A stretch of 36,086 nt of DNA from Komarekiella delphini-convector SJRDD-AB1 (GCF_014831675.1 NZ_VJXY01000031.1:53665-89750); one strand, 5' to 3'. Positions 7,455-17,359 are shown, counted from the stretch's first letter. Notes: a model not told the origin generated them from the letters alone. Made by a program: numbers and translations.

Positions 7455-9383
7455 CTATAAGTTCTCGAAGTTTGCGATCGCTTGCTTCATCTTATCAATC
7501 ACCTCATCTACAGGTATAGCTCCTAGCTCCCCAGAGGCGCGGGTACGAATACTCAAGGCGTTAGTTTCAACTTCTTTAGCTCCCACTACTGCCATCACGG
7601 GTATTTTTTGCTTCTCAGCATTGCGAATCTGTTTACCCAGGCGATCGCCACTGATATCGACTTCTGCACGAATACTCAAGGCTCTCATCTTCGCTACCAC
7701 ATCTTGAGCAAAATCTAGCTGTGCTTCACCCACTGGTAGCAATCTGACTTGTACTGGCGCTAACCACAAAGGGAAATCCCCAGCATACTCTTCAATTAAA
7801 ATACCAATTAACCGTTCCACTGAACCAAAAGGCGCACGGTGAATCATTACTGGTCGTTTGCGATCGCCATCTTCAGCGACATACTCCAAATCAAAGCGTT
7901 CTGGCAAGTTGTAATCTACTTGCACAGTGCCTAATTGCCACTCCCGTCCTAAAGCATCACTAAAGATAAAGTCGAGTTTAGGGCCATAGAAAGCGGCTTC
8001 TCCAATACCTTCAAAATGCTCCATCCCCAATTGTTGAACAGCACGACGAATGGCAGCTTGAGCTTTTTCCCACGCTTCATCTGACCCGATATACTTATCA
8101 CTAGCTGGATCGCGAAAACTGAGTCTAGCTTTAAAGTTCTTCAGTTGTAGACTCTTGAACACTGACAAAATTAAATCTACAACGTTGAGGAATTCGCTGT
8201 CTAACTGTTCTGGGGTGACGAAGAGGTGAGAATCATCCACAGTAAAACCGCGCACCCGCGTTAAACCGCCCAATTCCCCAGATTGCTCATAGCGGTAAAC
8301 AGTACCAAATTCTGCCAGTCGCATCGGTAGTTCTCGATAAGAGCGTAACTCACTCTTATATATTTGGATGTGAAAGGGGCAATTCATGGGTTTAAGGACA
8401 AAACCCTGTTCCAGTGCAGCTGCTTCCTCATCATCGGCCATTAAAGGAAACATATCTTCTTTATATTTCTGCCAATGTCCAGAGGTTTTAAATAAATCTA
8501 CTCTAGCAATGTGAGGAGTAACAACCTGCTGGTATCCCCGTTTAATTTGTTCTTGCTTCAGGAAATCTTCCAAAATACTTCGCAACAGCGTACCTTTAGG
8601 CGTCCACAAGGGTAAACCTGGGCCCACTTGGTCGGAAAATATAAATAATCCTAATTCCTTACCAAGTTTTCGGTGATCTCGCCGCAGTGCTTCTTCTTTG
8701 CGTCGCTTGTACTCAGCAAGTTGTTCTGGGTTTTCCCAAGCAGTAGCGTAGATGCGTTGTAGCTGAGCTTTGGTTTCATCACCACGCCAATAAGCGCCAG
8801 CAACGCTTTCTAATTCAATTGCTTTCGGGTGTAATTCGCTAGTGTTTTCTAGATGAGGCCCAGCACATAAATCCCACCATTCATTTCCCAGGTGGTAAAT
8901 CGTGATTGGTTCCTGTTTAATATCTGCCAGGATTTCTAGTTTGTAAGGTTCTTTAATTTCCTGAATCCGGCGTTCGGCTTCCTCGCGGTTGACTTCTTCC
9001 CGAATAACTGGCAGTTTGCGATTAATAATCTTTACCATCTCTTTTTGGATGGCTTTTAGATCACTTTCGCTAAATGGTTCTGGATTATCAAAGTCATAGT
9101 AAAAACCATTTTCAATCCAAGGCCCAATTGTAACTTGGGCTTTGGGAAACAGCCTTTGTACTGCCATTGCCATCACATGGGAAGCAGTGTGGCGAATCTT
9201 TTTTAAATTCTCCGATTCGCTGGTACGAGGTAAATACATTTTTTCAGGTTGTTCCAACTCTAAGTTTTGATCAGCGAGATTTGAAGATGATTTTGGCGAC
9301 ATTGGTTGCTGAACTATTAGCGAAGTGATTGCAAAAGATAATTTACTAAGTTCGAGTTCTGAAAATCTACCCAAATATAACAT
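7455..9383 (-). CDS. thrS: Threonyl-tRNA synthetase lacking the TGS domain
   Basis: Class II synthetase that charges tRNA-Thr. The N-terminal TGS (N1) domain found in E. coli ThrRS is absent; the protein begins directly with the N2 editing domain, which keeps its zinc-like motif (H65-T-A-S-H69 and CAGPH). The catalytic core has the three zinc ligands that select threonine: Cys335 (MNCPFH), His386 (DDSHLF) and His515 (MIHRAPFGS). Motif 2-like FGTVYRYE and motif 3-like GSVERLIG are present, and the anticodon-binding domain ends with VVGAKEVE. The start is uncertain: 9383 has GGAAAG upstream, but conserved-looking sequence begins at MSPKSSSN (9302), which lacks a Shine-Dalgarno sequence. The lack of TGS is normal for cyanobacterial ThrRS. 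Anabaena is known to carry two ThrRS genes, one zinc-responsive; which one this is cannot be told. Confidence 0.95.
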   Translation of the reverse strand: MLYLGRFSELELSKLSFAITSLIVQQPMSPKSSSNLADQNLELEQPEKMYLPRTSESENLKKIRHTASHVMAMAVQRLFPKAQVTIGPWIENGFYYDFDNPEPFSESDLKAIQKEMVKIINRKLPVIREEVNREEAERRIQEIKEPYKLEILADIKQEPITIYHLGNEWWDLCAGPHLENTSELHPKAIELESVAGAYWRGDETKAQLQRIYATAWENPEQLAEYKRRKEEALRRDHRKLGKELGLFIFSDQVGPGLPLWTPKGTLLRSILEDFLKQEQIKRGYQQVVTPHIARVDLFKTSGHWQKYKEDMFPLMADDEEAAALEQGFVLKPMNCPFHIQIYKSELRSYRELPMRLAEFGTVYRYEQSGELGGLTRVRGFTVDDSHLFVTPEQLDSEFLNVVDLILSVFKSLQLKNFKARLSFRDPASDKYIGSDEAWEKAQAAIRRAVQQLGMEHFEGIGEAAFYGPKLDFIFSDALGREWQLGTVQVDYNLPERFDLEYVAEDGDRKRPVMIHRAPFGSVERLIGILIEEYAGDFPLWLAPVQVRLLPVGEAQLDFAQDVVAKMRALSIRAEVDISGDRLGKQIRNAEKQKIPVMAVVGAKEVETNALSIRTRASGELGAIPVDEVIDKMKQAIANFENL

Positions 9384-10047
9384 GGGTATACTTTCCAGGT
9401 TTGTATGCTTTTACTTATACTGGATGTATAGCATCACAGCAGTCTGGTAAAATTAGTATTAAGCATAATTTAGTTTACCTGTAGCTGTCTTAAACATTTC
9501 TGTTTTGATACGTTGAATTACTTAATTTTTTGGCGCTGCCATTGCTTCACAATCAAATGCAGCATATCTTTGATATGTAAGCTTCTTCAACTATAACTAT
9601 TTTAATTTCTGTAAGTTTGGCTCAATATCCCAACTGCTGAATAAATTTGTAATAAAAAATGTAGAAATTTATTTTTGATTACATGAATCTGCGTGTTTAT
9701 GCAAAGAAGAAAGCTACGTGCAGCATTTCCTAGAAAAGCGATGCAAGAATTTATAGATATCTATTGACATATTGATTAAAAGACTTAATCGCTTTACCAT
9801 CATAAATTACAAGTTTAACTTCTCATACCTGCTTTCTTTTTTTTGACTGCAATTTGTTAACAGCTATACCTGCGGGTATATAGACATATCTCTCAGGGAT
9901 CTGTACAAATTCTTCTGTCTGACCATACAATAAAAATGTATATTTTGTTACAAAAAACATTCTGATTTATGAAATAAATGAGAAAATTGTTAAGAATCGT
10001 AAATAACGTTAATATTAGTAATAAAGTTGGAAGTATGCTTCTCATTT
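9384..10047. other. AT-rich divergent spacer, thrS / DUF2605 gene
   Basis: About 660 bp with no coding signal. It should contain the thrS promoter and that of the DUF2605 gene. A perfect inverted repeat TATACC-TGCG-GGTATA at 9865-9880 is a possible operator but has no known match. I found no convincing Zur box near thrS. Confidence 0.5.
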
Positions 10048-10365
10048 ATGCGAGACTCTAATTTACCGGGGACTGAGTTGCTAAAAACGGTTTTGGAACC
10101 TCTGCTGGACGATTTTCAGTATTGGTTTACGCGATCGCGCCACTTGCTGGAAACCGAGCACATTTCATTTATGAGTGATCAAGAGCAATCAGACTTGCTA
10201 TTGCGAGTTAAGCAAGCGCAAGATGAACTAAATACGGCGAAGATGCTATTTGCTGCCACTGATGGACAAGTCGGGATTGAAATGGCAACGTTAATGCCTT
10301 GGCATCAATTGGTAACAGAATGCTGGGATGTGGCAATGCGCTTACGCCGCTCTCATGAAGTCTGA
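10048..10365 (+). CDS. DUF2605 family protein
   Basis: 105 residues, cytosolic, no membrane segment. It matches the cyanobacterial DUF2605 family, seen in LLKTVLEPLLDDFQYWFTRSR near the N-terminus (read as two pieces, LLKTVLEPLLDDF and QYWFTRSR) and MPWHQLVTECWDVAMRLR near the C-terminus. It is predicted to be mostly helical. The ATG at 10048 is preferred over an in-frame TTG at 10027, because family sequences start near MRDSNLP. It is followed 297 bp downstream by a DUF2973 gene; I recall the two families as neighbours in Nostocales, which suggests a shared process. No function is known. Confidence 0.8.
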   Translation: MRDSNLPGTELLKTVLEPLLDDFQYWFTRSRHLLETEHISFMSDQEQSDLLLRVKQAQDELNTAKMLFAATDGQVGIEMATLMPWHQLVTECWDVAMRLRRSHEV

Positions 10366-10576
10366 GGGGTGGTTGCATCTATTGAAAATTCGGCAAACTA
10401 CTTGACAATAGCAAGACAGTATACAAGTCGAAGAAAGAGTACAGAATCCTTAACATTGTCTTAACATCATTCGGATTAACAAAATAATGTATCCTATGTT
10501 ACCGTAAGTGGAATAACGGTTGACAATTTGCCTCAATAATAAACGCAAACGCACACACTATAGAGTGCATTAAATA

Positions 10577-10609
10577 TTCGCTACCATTGTGAGCCACAGT
10601 GTCAGCGAA
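10577..10609 (+). other. 5'-leader hairpin upstream of the DUF2973 gene
   Basis: TTCGCT (10577-10582) pairs with AGCGAA (10604-10609). An inner stem CATTGTG/CACAGTG pairs around a 3-base loop with one wobble. It lies 53 bases before the DUF2973 start codon, in the 297-bp gap after the DUF2605 gene, and could be a leader structure or a terminator/attenuator. A TTGACA at 10519-10526 has no good -10 partner. Confidence 0.45.
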
Positions 10610-10662
10610 GCAGGGCGTTAAAATATAAAGTTTTAAAAATTGCTGCTTTGGAGGAAAACCCG

Positions 10663-10992
10663 ATGTTACACCTGCTTTACATTCTTGCTTTTACTATCCT
10701 TGCATTTATCGCTGTTGCTAACTTAATTCGTAATCTGATTATGTTCAGTTTTGATCGAGAGCGGACTTATCCGACAAATTCTTCAAGAATGGGTAATCAA
10801 GGCAATTTTGGCTATCTCGCATCAAGACAACAGTTTATACCTCATCCAGAGTTATTAGATAACGCGGGCAACTTAATCAAAGAGCCACTTTTAGTAATGC
10901 GTTCAATTAATGTTGACGATGCTCGTCAACAGTTGGATGCCCTTTACGAATCATCCCCAGGACATAAAAGCGAAAATTCAGAGGAAGCATAA
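10663..10992 (+). CDS. DUF2973 family small membrane protein
   Basis: 109 residues with a single N-terminal transmembrane helix (about residues 2-26, HLLYILAFTILAFIAVANL), then a polar tail with the conserved-looking segments RNLIMFSFDRER and HPELLDNAGNLIKEPLLVMR. It matches the cyanobacterial DUF2973 family. The ATG at 10663 is fixed by a strong GGAGG eight to twelve bases upstream. It is probably an inner- or thylakoid-membrane protein with its C-terminus in the cytosol. No function is known; the adjacent DUF2605 protein may be a partner. Confidence 0.8.
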   Translation: MLHLLYILAFTILAFIAVANLIRNLIMFSFDRERTYPTNSSRMGNQGNFGYLASRQQFIPHPELLDNAGNLIKEPLLVMRSINVDDARQQLDALYESSPGHKSENSEEA

Positions 10993-11271
10993 GAATTAGG
11001 AGTTTGGGTGTAAATTATTGTTGTTTTTACATCCTTAACCTTTCTCTTAGCAGAAATTTCTTACCATCCTTGAATTTACAGGCGATCGCGTCGATAGGTT
11101 GGTAAGTTAAAATTGTGTTGTTCACTTGAGACAGGTTTAAGTTGCGATGATTTAATAAACCTGATATTTGCCAGTTAATCCTGAAGCCGTATCGCATCAT
11201 TTATCGGATTGAGGAGGACAAAAAGTAAGTGAGTATTGCAAGGTTTTGTCACGCATCAAGATTCAGCCCTG

Positions 11272-11297
11272 AAAAGTGGGGAATGGTTAATTCCCAC
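11272..11297 (-). terminator. Intrinsic terminator of the glucosidase gene
   Basis: On the minus strand GTGGGAAT pairs with ATT-CCCCAC (one bulge) around a short loop, starting 21 bases after the stop codon, and is followed by TTTTC. The rest of the 326-bp convergent spacer (10993-11318) holds a HIP1 site and nothing else that I recognise. Confidence 0.6.
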
Positions 11298-11318
11298 TCC
11301 CTACTCTTAACTCCCTTT

Positions 11319-13607
11319 CTATGCTTCAATCACTACCCGGAGATTGCCCCGTTTTTTAGCAACACGACAAGCAGTAGTACCACCAGAACGCTCAAATTCT
11401 AAATCGAGAATTGTTGCACCTACTCGCAAATTATGAAAAGATAGGCGATTAATCGATTCTGGTAAAGCTGGGTCGATAATTCGTAAACAGTTATTTTGAG
11501 CGTCAGGCACTAAGTTAACCATCATTTGCAGTAATTGGAAGATACTGCCAGTAGCCCAAGCTTGCGGAGTACAGGCAACGGGATACTGTACAGGAGCATT
11601 ATCACCATTGCGTTCGTAGCCACAAAAGAGTTCTGGAGGACGTTGGTAGGGCTGCTGACTGGTCATGTCGAATAAGCCTTGAAAAACTTCTAGTGCTTGA
11701 TCGATTAGGCCAAGCGATCGCAATCCCATTGCAATTAGAGCGTTATCATGGGGCCAAACTGAACCAATGTGATAACCCATCGGATTATAAGCCGGTGACA
11801 TACTACTTAGAGTGCGAATACCCCAACCATTAAACATATCTGGTGCTCGCAACCGCTCTGCCACGCTATAAGCTTTTTCGGGTGTAAATATCCCCAAATG
11901 CAGACAGTGACCGGGATTTGAGGTAATACTATCTACTAGCTTGCCATCTCCATCCAAAGCTAGAGCGCAAAAATCCTGGTCTTCGATCCAAAAGTCTTTG
12001 TTGAAACGAACCTTAAGATTTCTAGCCTCTTCTTGCCAGCGATCTGCTAGATCAAGCCGCTTCTTCATTCTAGCTATTTCTGCTAGACGCATTTTAGCAG
12101 CATAGACGTAAGCTTGCACCTCACAAAGGGCAACTGGGCCGTTAGCTAGTTCTCCCTTGCGGTCTACAATACAGTCGCCAGAATCTTTCCAGCCTTGGTT
12201 AGCAAGACCGCGTTTAGATTTACGATAATAGCTAAGGTAGCTATCTTGTTTGGTATTGCGATCAATCCACTCCATTGCTGCTAGAGCATTAGGCCAAAGT
12301 TGCTCTAGAATTTCTTGATCGTGAGTCCAAGCATAATATTCGGCGTACAGCATCAACCACAGGGGAGTGGCATCGATTGTACCGTAGTAGGGTGTATGGG
12401 GAATTTCTTGACAACGAGCCATTTCCCCTAAGCGCAACTCGTGTAAAATCTTACCTGGTTCCTCTTCACGCCATTCATCGTCTGTTTTACCTTGGTGTGC
12501 TGCCAGTAAAATCAGAGTTTCCTTAGCTATTTGCGGGTTTAACATTAGGCTTTGGGAAGCTGTAATTAGTGAATCCCGCCCAAATAACGTAGAAAACCAA
12601 GGCACTCCAGCAGAAACAGTCTTATACTTGCCAAAAGACTGGCGCAACAAATACATATCTTGCTCAGCTCGTTCAATCACTCGATTGAAAATACTCTTAT
12701 CGGAGCTAATCCGTGTAATTTGTTGTACCCAGTTTTGCTCCTCCATCAACTCGGCGGCTTTCGCTTGTACTAGAGTAAAAGCTGCACTCACGGTGGAACT
12801 GGACTTGTTGTTTTTCAACATATTCACTCGATAACCCAACTTTTGGGTTTCGTGAGAAGCCAATTCTAGTTGCCAAACCGCAGTGTAACCCTTAAAACTG
12901 TCTGGTCGCCGATGCTGGAATTGAATCCGCGATTCCATTATTGAACCATCTAGACCTTGATAGGCGAGTGTTAAGGATTCTTCTTTCTGCGCGGGGGGTT
13001 GAGTTGGCAACAAGGCGCTATCAACAACAGAAGATGCTCCTTCTTCAAACGTCGGTTCCACTAGGCGTAAAAGCCTACCACGTTTTTCTCTGTCATAACC
13101 CCGGACTTCAAATAAATCCACAAAATCTGCGTCAAAGCTGATGCTTAGTTCAAAACTGACGGTAGTTGTGCTGTAGTTGGATATCTCTATTTCTTCAAAT
13201 AGCGCTCCATTGAGTACTATTTCCCGGCGAATCCCTACAGTTTCCGCTCTCAAAGATTCGTCGATTCTGGGGTTAGTACACAAAACTGAAAGTGAAAAAC
13301 CTTTCTCAGCAGTACTACTGAGGAGTACAGGCGATCGCCCTTCAATTTGTAACTCCAAGCGACTGAGAAACCGCGTATCACAGCAAAACAGTCCCATACT
13401 GGGATTGCCATCATTGAGGGAACAGCCAGAAATGTTCCCCATAGTATCTGTGACAAAAAATAAATCATCATCTTTAACCGTCAGGGTTGGTTGTGGTCTT
13501 TCACTGACGACACAAGGCCACTCTGGGATAGGTAATTGTTCGGCAGGAATAAAAGTTTTTCCGTCCAAGAAAATTTTTTCCGGGGTCATCAGCATATCCG
13601 GTGTCAT
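11319..13607 (-). CDS. Amylo-alpha-1,6-glucosidase / glycogen debranching-type glycoside hydrolase
   Basis: 762 residues. The N-terminal half (about 40-280) matches the bacterial/archaeal glycogen-debranching N-terminal domain (LFFVTDTMGNISG, LFCCDTRFLSRLELQ). The C-terminal half (about 310-740) is the (alpha/alpha)6-barrel glucosidase domain: PWFSTLFGRDSLITA, TPLWLMLYAEYY, WKDSGD, SNPGHCLHLGIF, GWGIRTLSS, GSVWPHDNALIA, CTPQAWATGSIFQLL. Proteins of this type hydrolyse alpha-1,6 or terminal alpha-glucosidic bonds; in cyanobacteria several act on glycogen or on intracellular alpha-glucosides. No signal peptide is seen, so it is probably cytosolic. It stands alone, with a long upstream spacer and its own terminator. 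The exact substrate cannot be read from sequence. Confidence 0.88.
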   Translation of the reverse strand: MTPDMLMTPEKIFLDGKTFIPAEQLPIPEWPCVVSERPQPTLTVKDDDLFFVTDTMGNISGCSLNDGNPSMGLFCCDTRFLSRLELQIEGRSPVLLSSTAEKGFSLSVLCTNPRIDESLRAETVGIRREIVLNGALFEEIEISNYSTTTVSFELSISFDADFVDLFEVRGYDREKRGRLLRLVEPTFEEGASSVVDSALLPTQPPAQKEESLTLAYQGLDGSIMESRIQFQHRRPDSFKGYTAVWQLELASHETQKLGYRVNMLKNNKSSSTVSAAFTLVQAKAAELMEEQNWVQQITRISSDKSIFNRVIERAEQDMYLLRQSFGKYKTVSAGVPWFSTLFGRDSLITASQSLMLNPQIAKETLILLAAHQGKTDDEWREEEPGKILHELRLGEMARCQEIPHTPYYGTIDATPLWLMLYAEYYAWTHDQEILEQLWPNALAAMEWIDRNTKQDSYLSYYRKSKRGLANQGWKDSGDCIVDRKGELANGPVALCEVQAYVYAAKMRLAEIARMKKRLDLADRWQEEARNLKVRFNKDFWIEDQDFCALALDGDGKLVDSITSNPGHCLHLGIFTPEKAYSVAERLRAPDMFNGWGIRTLSSMSPAYNPMGYHIGSVWPHDNALIAMGLRSLGLIDQALEVFQGLFDMTSQQPYQRPPELFCGYERNGDNAPVQYPVACTPQAWATGSIFQLLQMMVNLVPDAQNNCLRIIDPALPESINRLSFHNLRVGATILDLEFERSGGTTACRVAKKRGNLRVVIEA

Positions 13608-14345
13608 TAGCCAAAATTCCGTGTACAGGTCTGTCTTTACGTGGTTATATCAGAGTCAACAAGTGATGAACCCGTAGATGCTTCTGTGTTGAGACAACGC
13701 AAGCGGTAGCTTTAACGAGTACTTGAACATCAGAAAGAGAAAGCAAGCTAGCAAGAGCGTTAACTACAGGAGAAGGGCTTGCCACAGGGTGGGTCGAAAA
13801 CTGGTCTTCAGAGCTTGGTAAAAAGGCGCTCTCTAAAAATCATTTGGCCTTTCGAGTCAAAATAATAGTCACATGCTGTTGGCAGAGTAGCGATCAAATT
13901 TATATAAGCAAATATTTATTAATGTATATATAAATGTATATTTTATACATCCAAAGTCAATACTGGAAACTAGGAAATTTTTTAGATGAGTTCTTGGTCT
14001 TTCAACTTTAACAGACACAAGGCACTGAAAATACCAGCGCAGATGTAAAATTCACTGTTGTTGATGGGCATGTAAAGCATCTATAGAATTACCATTGTAT
14101 GCAATCATCTTTAATATTTTTGGTATTGGATTAGACAAATTTATGATAACTAATTAATTGATTACATTTATTCAATAAATTGTGGACTAACTTATGTAAA
14201 TGTCGCAGCAATGATTTCGAGATGGCAAACAAAGATTAACAAAGTGAGTATAAATCAACGTGGCGATCGCGAGTGTTAATAAAGTAGAAAGTCACAAGGC
14301 AAAATGATGATTTGATAATTCTACCTTCTAACTTTGAGAGTTATG

Positions 14346-14392
14346 GGTTACAAGTACAAGTTTTTACCTTAGCACCATCTTGTAACCTTTTT
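14346..14392 (+). terminator. Terminator-like hairpin inside the long spacer
   Basis: GGTTACAAG (14346-14354) is perfectly complementary to CTTGTAACC (14379-14387), directly followed by TTTTT. No annotated plus-strand gene lies upstream, so if real it ends an unannotated transcript. The 24-base loop is long for an efficient terminator. Confidence 0.45.
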
Positions 14393-14648
14393 CCTACTCA
14401 TCGATTATGAACTTGACGCTAAAGAACTAACAACCTATGTCTGACAAGTATGATTGTCCTTGAGCGTAAAATCCACCAATGTCCCCCAACAAGTAGGCTC
14501 GTCTGATTTCTCCTGTTTGCCTCTCTATCTAATTTAGGAGACCAAATCCCACATAAACGCCCAGAAGATGGCTTACCGTAAGGAAATAGAGAATTTCGAT
14601 ACAAGCTAACGGGGGTCAACCCTTTTGTTTAATTGTCTTTTTCTATAT

Positions 14649-14695
14649 TTCTCGGTTCTTTGCCACCGCTACCTAATGGCAAAGCTGAGCGAGAA
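14649..14695. other. Long-stem hairpin in the spacer
   Basis: Outer arms TTCTCG/CGAGAA and inner arms CTTTGCCA/TGGCAAAG (14658-14665 and 14677-14684) are perfect, with an 11-base loop and small internal bulges. No T-run follows. It could be part of a structured RNA or a relic of a mobile repeat. Confidence 0.45.
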
Positions 14696-15071
14696 TGTAT
14701 ATTGGGCTTAGTAGCCTACTATTTGAAACATCACAATGCTAGCCAATGGATAAAGAAAACTTAGGTGAGGAACAAAGCGGCTATGGCAAATGGATGTGCT
14801 ACATCTATACTTACGGCACGTCAGGGGGCAAAATACTAATGCATTGCCGCTGTAGCTATATTTACTAATCAAGACTTTTAAATTTGTAAATAAAGCTGCA
14901 CATGCTCCTTCTTTATGGTAGTAAAGTGCTCCGCTTGCATTGGCAAAAAGTGCTTTTTAGCATTCTTTACATATTGCAACTGTCTAATTAACTTGAGAGT
15001 CCTTTGTAATTTGTACAATGCAGCTGTGACGTGGATAGATCTTGTCGAGATTGGGCGTTTAACGATAATTC

Positions 15072-17081
15072 ATGAGCATTTCGACTTCCGTGCTGAGTGA
15101 TCTGCTAAAGTCCCTACCCTACCTGCGGCCCCAGCTATATTTCAAGGCTTCACTAACGGCGCTCTCCCACGCAATGGAAGATCAGGTTTTGGCTGCGACT
15201 TTAGTTCAACCCCTCGTAATTGCTAGCTTTCAGCGAGAGCGATTTTACCGCCAAGAAGCTCATCGCTACCAGCGACTTGCTTTGCGAAGCAATCAAGTAT
15301 ATGTATTGTCTGCTCCAGAAACAGATTTTGCCAATAGTTCGGAATTCTATGAAAAGGTAGCTTTTGAGCCAGAAGATGGTTTAAGTCAAGAGTGGCATTT
15401 AATAGTAATTGCTGACAACTATGCCACTTGTCTGGTTTGCCGTGAAAGCCTTGGCTCTATTGCCAAAAATAGCCAATTACCAGAGCTAAGCCCGAATCTG
15501 GATATGGATACAGCGCGAAGATTTGAGGGTATATGGACATCGGAAAGGGGAGTTAGCCTCAAAGCAGCCCAATTGATTTTAGACAGGATTGTGGTTTACA
15601 GACCAGAACTGGCGAGCAAAATTGAAAAGGCCCGCCAGAGGTTTGGCATAGGTGAGCCGAGAAGCTACTCTGGAGCTGAACAAGTCAGCGAATATGCTTG
15701 TGACATTGACACAGACCCCTTTGTACAACGCTTAGTAACTTATTTACAAGCTAGTCAGTACAAATTGCACAAAGCCTACCGTTCAATTACTGCCCAAGCA
15801 CGCAAAGAACGATTGGTCAATTCGATCAGTACTGCCATTCGGCGATCGCTTGATCCTCATGAAGTTCTCCAGGTAGCAGCACAAGAATTAGGGCAACACC
15901 TAGAAGCTTGTCGCTGTTTAATTTACCGCGCTCAAGCTATCGATAGTCAAGCTGTAATTGAACATGAGTTTTTAACTCCTGGCACTGTATCTGTTCGCGG
16001 GCAAACCTGGGAGTTAGACAAAAATCCCCTATTTCGGGAAATAGTCCAACAGGGCGAGGGCGTCTGTGTTAACGATACGCTGACTGACCATCGTGTTACT
16101 AACTCGGCGGGACTTTCCTTAATCGCCAAAAAGTTTGCTATTCGTTCTTGGCTGATAGAACCAGTATTTTATCAAGGGCGGTTGTTGGGCATTGTAGAGT
16201 TACACTATTGCCGGATGCCACCGCACGATTGGCAATCTGGGGAATTGGATTTAGTAGAAGCGATCGCCACTCAAGTGGGAGCAGCTCTGATTCAAGCGGA
16301 AGCTTACGCCAATTTAGAAGAACTTAACCAACAGCTAGAAGCCCTGGATCGCACCCGCAGCAACCTCATAGCCATCACCGGGCACGAACTGCGTACCCCC
16401 CTATCCACCATTCAAGTGTGTTTGGAAAGCCTCGCCAGTGAGCCGGATATGCCCTTGGAGTTGCAGCAGGTGATGCTTAACACTGCTCTTTCCGACTCCG
16501 AACGGATGCGAAAACTAGTACAAGATTTCCTCACCCTTTCCAATCTGGAAAGTGGTCGAGTTGAATGGCATCCAGAATCACTGACTTTACAAGAGTGTGT
16601 AGATCTAGCACTCAGCCGAAATCGCAGCCGCTCCTCAACAGAAAAGCCGCCTCAAATCAAAACTCAAATAGCTCAAGACTTACCTTTAGTGAGAGCTGAC
16701 GGTGATTGGCTGGTGGAGGTACTAGCAAAACTCATAGACAATGCTTGTAAATTTACGCCAGCACAAGGAGAAATCACTATTAAAGCTATTCGGAACAAGA
16801 ATCAGATGGTGGAAGTCACCGTAGCTGACACCGGACGCGGCATTGAACCCAATCGTCTAGAAGTAGTTTTTGACCGCTTCTATCAAGAAGAAGGCGCACT
16901 ACGACGTACCACTGGTGGTACTGGACTGGGATTAGCAATTTGCCGCCAAATTGTCAATGGCTGGGGTGGTGAAATTTGGGCAGAGTCATTTGGCAAAGAC
17001 CAAGGTAGTCAGTTTCATTTCACCATTCCCATCGTTCAGGGTAGCAAAGAAGAAAAACGGTCAAAAGTCAAGAGTAAATAG
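15072..17081 (+). CDS. DICT-GAF sensor histidine kinase (copy 1)
   Basis: 669 residues, no transmembrane helix. Residues about 1-190 form a DICT sensory domain (LYFKASLTALSHAMED, FQRERFYRQE, QEWHLIVIADNYATCLVCRE), found in cyanobacterial signalling proteins and presumed to sense light or a small ligand. A GAF domain spans about 245-410 (LVEAIATQVGAALIQAEAY at its end). HisKA follows with phospho-acceptor His438 (GHELRTPLST) and then HATPase with N box (LIDNACKF), G1 (DTGRGIE) and G2 (GGTGLGLAI). The GAF has no obvious conserved Cys-His for a bilin, so I do not call it a cyanobacteriochrome. No response regulator is adjacent. A close paralogue begins at 22046 on the same strand. The signal and partner are unknown. 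Confidence 0.9.
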   Translation: MSISTSVLSDLLKSLPYLRPQLYFKASLTALSHAMEDQVLAATLVQPLVIASFQRERFYRQEAHRYQRLALRSNQVYVLSAPETDFANSSEFYEKVAFEPEDGLSQEWHLIVIADNYATCLVCRESLGSIAKNSQLPELSPNLDMDTARRFEGIWTSERGVSLKAAQLILDRIVVYRPELASKIEKARQRFGIGEPRSYSGAEQVSEYACDIDTDPFVQRLVTYLQASQYKLHKAYRSITAQARKERLVNSISTAIRRSLDPHEVLQVAAQELGQHLEACRCLIYRAQAIDSQAVIEHEFLTPGTVSVRGQTWELDKNPLFREIVQQGEGVCVNDTLTDHRVTNSAGLSLIAKKFAIRSWLIEPVFYQGRLLGIVELHYCRMPPHDWQSGELDLVEAIATQVGAALIQAEAYANLEELNQQLEALDRTRSNLIAITGHELRTPLSTIQVCLESLASEPDMPLELQQVMLNTALSDSERMRKLVQDFLTLSNLESGRVEWHPESLTLQECVDLALSRNRSRSSTEKPPQIKTQIAQDLPLVRADGDWLVEVLAKLIDNACKFTPAQGEITIKAIRNKNQMVEVTVADTGRGIEPNRLEVVFDRFYQEEGALRRTTGGTGLGLAICRQIVNGWGGEIWAESFGKDQGSQFHFTIPIVQGSKEEKRSKVKSK

Positions 17082-17174
17082 TTATGAAACATTGGGCATT
17101 GGTTTTTAACAAATAACAAATGACTCTTGATTAAGCTCATCCCTCTCCTAAAAGAGGATGGGATAACACGAAAG

Positions 17175-17212
17175 ACAGTTGACAGTTAACTGTTAACCGT
17201 CAACCGTCAACG
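17175..17212. repeat. Degenerate heptamer tandem repeat
   Basis: Five consecutive 7-bp units ACAGTTG, ACAGTTA, ACTGTTA, ACCGTCA, ACCGTCA. This is the STRR-like repeat type known from Nostoc and Anabaena, lying just before the kinase terminator. Confidence 0.65.
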
Positions 17213-17216
17213 GACT

Positions 17217-17272
17217 AAAAAGGCGTCTTTCATCACCTACCGAGAAAGAATGGGTTTTCCCAACGCCTTTTT
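17217..17272 (+). terminator. Terminator between kinase copy 1 and psaD
   Basis: AAAAAGGCGT (17217-17226) and ACGCCTTTTT (17263-17272) are perfect complements enclosing a smaller TGGG-TTTT-CCCA hairpin. The T-run at the end of the right arm and the position between two genes fit a rho-independent terminator isolating psaD. Confidence 0.65.
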
Positions 17273-17359
17273 ATAAAAACTGTTACAGTCTATGACGCGA
17301 TCGCAATATGATCCTGATGGCGGTGTTACGATGCCCTAAAAACGTTGAGAGACAACTCT

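Larger units (their letters stand above)
13608..15071. other. Long spacer (1.46 kb) with hairpins, no convincing gene
   Basis: It divides the glucosidase gene (minus) from the first DICT kinase (plus). Part of it is very AT-rich (13890-13960). It contains a plus-strand terminator-like hairpin (14346-14392) and a long-stem hairpin (14649-14695), plus a HIP1 site at 14265. Small frames are present (a 46-codon GTG-started minus-strand frame at 13645-13785, a 66-codon minus-strand frame at 14419-14619, and a 40-codon plus-strand frame at 14746), but none has a ribosome site or a recognisable product. The region may encode a small RNA. Confidence 0.5.

Noticed and set aside
13645-13785. GTG-started 46-codon minus-strand frame upstream of the glucosidase gene
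   Set aside because: Smooth-looking amino-acid composition but no ribosome site, no known family and short; chance frame is equally likely.
14419-14619. 66-codon minus-strand frame in the long spacer
   Set aside because: No recognisable family, no Shine-Dalgarno sequence, composition unlike the neighbouring genes.
15072-17081. Cyanobacteriochrome reading of the GAF domain
   Set aside because: No conserved chromophore-binding Cys-His pair is visible in the GAF part, so a bilin is not supported.
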